64,000 bases of DNA from Channa striata (taxonomy: Eukaryota; Chordata; Actinopteri; Anabantiformes; Channidae). The stretch lies in NCBI GenBank assembly GCA_033026295.1, contig CM065175.1, positions 1,105,501 through 1,169,500 on the forward strand. Reading direction: 5' to 3'. The notes beneath the pieces are model-generated. The model saw nothing but the letters and a program-made list of their open reading frames with translations, did no database searches and had not been told where the DNA came from. The stretch's first letter is position 1. Every line of letters starts with the position of its first letter. Both the position numbers and the translations under genes were made by a program. Of the stretch, positions 62,301 through 64,000 are shown piece by piece.

Positions 62301-63594
62301 CCCGGCAACCAGTACAAACACAACAAATGATATAATATTCAAAATGTTAAAATTTGCCAAAGCAGAAATTGGCTGTTTAGTTTGTGTAGGTTACTATGGG
62401 CTCAGATTTAAGCGGATACTGCCCAGGTCTATTCCTTATTCTTCTTATCTGATGTGTCACCAGGGTCCTATCAATTTTTTCTATATTTGCTCAAGTCTTT
62501 ATGGTTACTTGTCTGGTTCTCTCACATGATTGTAATTAATCATTACTAACAACTATGTTATAAGTATCTAATATATCTCATATAATGACTAGACTATTTT
62601 GTCCAAGAAAATGACAGATTTTGTCAGTACAGTTCAGCATTATACCAATAAATGTCAAGAAGCAGAAGAGCAGAATGTTTACAGATATGCAACCTTCTAA
62701 CAGAAAAATCAATCACAAATCAAATTACAAAGGACACACATCAGTGAAAGAGAAGAGGCATGACACAGCTGTTACAACATATAAAAGAAAAGGTGTGTTT
62801 GGTTGAATGGCAATTAAAAGCAACAGAATAATCACGCAGTGTATGAAGCCACCTTATTTTTGTTTAGCATTTTTAGTCACTTTAACTCTTTTCTTGAGTA
62901 GTATTGTGAAACTGGGTCAGTCTGTTGCTTGCAAACAGAACCTTTGTACGGCAGCATTTCTACATGGAACAGCAGCACTGAAAGCATTCACATTGGCTCA
63001 TTTGGCAGACGCCTTTATCCAAAGCGACTAACGCGGTAATTTGGTGGTGATGTCTTACCCGGGGATCGAACCACTGACCTTGTGGTCCGTGGACGGCTGT
63101 TTTACAGCCGCCGAAAGCACAAGTGAAAGCAGCAGCTTAAGTTTTCAACGTCGAGAAATTGATACAGGCGCAGGTGAATGAACTCAGGTGTTAGTTGAAG
63201 CGATAACGAGGAAGCTTGGAAGGAGGAGAGGGCGGGGTTTGGTGACATCACACATGAAACGTGACGTCAGGTGCACGCTTACACGAAAACACAGCACGTT
63301 CGAAAACATCAACACATAAGAACGTGAAGAAGAAGAACCCGTCACCGGCCCAAAAATGTTTGACGTGCCGTTAAAGTTCTTCTTCGCGGATTTCTGCCTG
63401 TGTTTTCGAGTCTGTAAGAAGCTGAGAATCACGCAACGCCGCTGCGTCAGCGTCAGAGCCCAAAGTGGACTGCACAACACCCAGAACCCAGCACCAGAGC
63501 TGGACCGACACCGACTCACATCGTGGTGGTCCTCCACAATCCGCACCGGCAGCTCCTTGTACAGCCTCTTCAGCGGCACCGTCGCAGAACTCAT
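50239..63594 (-). CDS. C5orf22: C5orf22 (UPF0489) orthologue, 10 coding exons
   Basis: Exons 63520-63594, 60464-60609, 57149-57298, 56849-56982, 55188-55495, 53579-53641, 52118-52239, 51178-51244, 50481-50620 and 50239-50383 join into a 449-residue frame with consistent phases, close to the human length (about 442). It matches the vertebrate family from the N terminus (EDHHD, then HIYRAI) through IENWIMP, the conserved YFLSDGLYV, YILDIDLDFFS, and the C-terminal HQAGLTCD and ELPHHIS. The molecular function of the family is not established. Visible metal-ligand-like motifs are H23-H24, D50-S-H-P-D54 and D253-I-D-L-D257. Exon 5 holds a variable acidic linker. The promoter side is CpG-rich with an ETS site. 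In human the gene lies head to head with DROSHA, so drosha may lie beyond the right edge. Confidence 0.94.
50481..50620 (-). CDS. C5orf22: C5orf22 coding exon 9
   Basis: Encodes residues 356-401: HQAGLTCDSVELPHHISSDE, then a hydrophobic helix and PKPTLVTMS. Acceptor ctctcttag; donor TCCAG|GTAAGT. Confidence 0.94.
51178..51244 (-). CDS. C5orf22: C5orf22 coding exon 8
   Basis: Encodes residues 333-355, including LVQLVSSLK and PDYEM. A poly-T tract precedes the acceptor (ttttttcag); donor GAGATG|GTAAGA. Confidence 0.92.
52118..52239 (-). CDS. C5orf22: C5orf22 coding exon 7
   Basis: Encodes residues 293-332, an acidic helical segment (RRIHQLEDLEAAFADLLEDD) ending in RWANNPG. Acceptor gtgtccag; donor CCTGG|GTAAGC. 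Confidence 0.93.
53579..53641 (-). CDS. C5orf22: C5orf22 coding exon 6
   Basis: A 63-bp exon encoding residues 272-292 (EEYTILKELYNFSGPS...), phase 0 on both sides, so skipping it would keep the frame. Acceptor tgtcaag; donor GATCAG|GTCAGA. Confidence 0.9.
53866..54068. repeat. Short direct repeats around a fish repeat fragment (C5orf22 intron 5)
   Basis: A 32-bp sequence at 53866-53897 (beginning taataaccctgttcatggct) recurs exactly at 54029-54060. The eight bases aggtgtat follow both copies, after a three-base insertion in the first. The interval ends with ggtgcgctctatagtccaga, part of a common fish transposon-end sequence. Confidence 0.8.
54072..54603 (+). mobile_element. Decayed Tc1/mariner-type transposon (C5orf22 intron 5)
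   Basis: A broken open frame (54053-54478) ends in a transposase-like stretch with SPIDNVW, resembling the DDE-transposase region around the last catalytic acidic residue (usual form SPIENVW). About 120 bp further on, the right terminus reads ctggaaatgggg, the reverse complement of the left end of the MITE at 39535. The left end and most of the transposase are missing. Confidence 0.7.
55188..55495 (-). CDS. C5orf22: C5orf22 coding exon 5
   Basis: Encodes residues 169-271. The first 70 or so residues are a low-complexity Gly/Glu/Asp-rich linker that varies among species. The rest contains the conserved YILDIDLDFFSCKNPF. Acceptor catttcag; donor ACACAG|GTACAT. Confidence 0.93.
55893..56084 (-). 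mobile_element. Decayed tRNA-derived SINE (family B), C5orf22 intron 4
   Basis: Read on the minus strand it begins with a tRNA-like head (gtggagcaggaggtagagca) and continues through the family body to a tail ending in taccatta. It is more diverged than the copy at 59211. Confidence 0.65.
56849..56982 (-). CDS. C5orf22: C5orf22 coding exon 4
   Basis: Encodes residues 124-168, with the family-specific YFLSDGLYV followed by CEEQLEDAKPL. Acceptor ctttgcag; donor CACAG|GTGTGT. Confidence 0.93.
57149..57298 (-). CDS. C5orf22: C5orf22 coding exon 3
   Basis: Encodes residues 74-123: ELSIENWIMPMVFAGHV, then a Trp/Tyr-rich stretch and AVGKDSSTTTI. The donor ATTAG|GTAGTG is weaker than consensus. Confidence 0.93.
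59211..59490 (+). mobile_element. Full-length tRNA-derived SINE (family B), C5orf22 intron 2
   Basis: The head has a good A box (TGGCTCAGTTGG) and tRNA-like gtagcgtggtcgtccacc; the B box is degenerate. The body contains cacatgtcaaagtgtccttg and agcaagacactgaaccctgc, and the tail is aaagcgctttgagtaccgac through gcgctatataa. It is antisense to the host gene. Confidence 0.8.
60216..60262. repeat. Near-perfect 47-nt hairpin in C5orf22 intron 2
   Basis: ATCAATCCAACCATGG (60216-60231) is followed after 15 nt by its exact reverse complement (60247-60262). Within the spacer GTCA pairs with TGAC, giving a 21-bp stem with one mismatch and a five-base loop. Confidence 0.9.
60464..60609 (-). CDS. C5orf22: C5orf22 coding exon 2
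   Basis: Encodes residues 26-73, including HIYRAIASRHLP, the D-S-H-P-D motif (50-54) and NMSADTVFDKEKLF. Acceptor ccacctag; donor TTCAG|GTATGT. Confidence 0.94.
62203..62249. repeat. Tetranucleotide microsatellite (GATA/AAAT/AAAC)
   Basis: A compound run of gata, aata and aaac units within C5orf22 intron 1. Confidence 0.9.
62999..63112 (-). mobile_element. tRNA-derived SINE (family A), C5orf22 intron 1
   Basis: On the minus strand it starts with ggcggctgtaaaacagccgt, has a perfect B box GGTTCGATCCC (63062-63072) and ends with the tail motif gtcgctttggataaaggcgt then ctgccaaatg. This links the head seen at 47688 to the tail fragment seen at 40321. Confidence 0.7.
63520..63594 (-). CDS. C5orf22: C5orf22 coding exon 1
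   Basis: Encodes residues 1-25, from ATG in context gtggacATGAG to EDHHD. The donor is CACGAT|GTGAGT, phase 0. A longer in-frame start upstream exists but lacks family similarity. Confidence 0.92.
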
Positions 63595-63840
63595 GTCCAC
63601 ACGCAGAGCTCGACTTTCCGTCAGCGACCCGTGACAGCGAGCGTCCATGGAACTTGTCTTCAGCAAATTAATGTCGCCCAGTCATATTCAGCGCCAGCGA
63701 GTCGAAAAGTGTCGTGCGCAGCGGCGTGTAGCTCCCGTCCGGCTGCAGCGCCGCATTCAAGCAGCTGGTGCGAGTGAAATTGATTCCGACCTACCGGAAG
63801 TAACACCGAGGATCGTATAATGTCCGGAGAGAAATAGCAA
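63595..63840 (-). promoter_or_regulatory. C5orf22: C5orf22 promoter region
   Basis: GC- and CpG-rich DNA upstream of the ATG with a consensus ETS/GABPA site, CCGGAAGT, at 63794-63801. No TATA box is evident. The layout fits a housekeeping, possibly bidirectional promoter; a second gene in the other direction is not visible before 64000. Confidence 0.5.
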
Positions 63841-64000
63841 AGTTTCAAACAAAGGTTCCCATTCGTCCTGTAGCGTAATTACAATAAAAAGTAAAAGATT
63901 GACAGAGCTTTAAATAGAAGCTTCCCTCACCAGAACGGTAAAATACATGTCAGAGACATGTATCCTGTATCCCTGTGGTTACTCTACTACATTTATTAAT

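Larger units (their letters stand above)
60610..63519. other. C5orf22 intron 1
   Basis: About 2.9 kb. It contains a tetranucleotide microsatellite and a SINE (listed separately). The remaining sequence, including a 164-codon plus-strand frame at 61025-61519, resembles no protein I recognise. Confidence 0.7.

Overview
The window looks like a ray-finned fish (teleost) genome. The evidence is eukaryotic split genes with GT-AG introns, an orthologue of vertebrate C5orf22, teleost-style tRNA-derived SINEs, Tc1/mariner relics and a Ty3/gypsy-type relic. It has two very different halves separated by a run of 100 Ns (38379-38478).

Bases 1-38378 are a head-to-tail tandem array with a mean period of about 2,620 bp: fourteen units plus a fifteenth cut by the gap. 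It probably continues to the left of the window and into the gap. Each unit has the same layout on the + strand: a complete valine tRNA gene on the minus strand; a deletion derivative of an LTR retroelement (protease, pre-integrase segment, H2C2 zinc finger and integrase C-terminal GPY/F module, with reverse transcriptase, RNase H and the integrase catalytic core missing); and an LTR-like non-coding tail with polypurine tracts, a TATA box and a consensus splice donor. Across all 15 tRNA copies I found one variable base, the anticodon wobble position: nine copies read AAC and six read CAC. Other substitutions form a stepwise gradient along the array, as expected from unequal exchange and gene conversion.

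Bases 38479-64000 are ordinary single-copy sequence with two genes on the minus strand. A seven-coding-exon gene (42438-45848) encodes a 306-residue protein with about eight membrane segments, resembling the tryptophan-rich sensory (TspO/MBR-like) family. A ten-coding-exon gene (50239-63594) encodes the 449-residue C5orf22 (UPF0489) orthologue. Both were rebuilt exon by exon with consistent splice phases. The intergenic and intronic sequence holds at least five SINE copies or fragments, a short MITE, two or three decayed Tc1/mariner-type transposons, two microsatellites and a striking intronic hairpin. No functional link between the two halves is evident.

The most unusual object is the array: a satellite-like amplification that multiplies a clean valine tRNA gene together with a dead retroelement whose LTR-like promoter would fire antisense through the tRNA.
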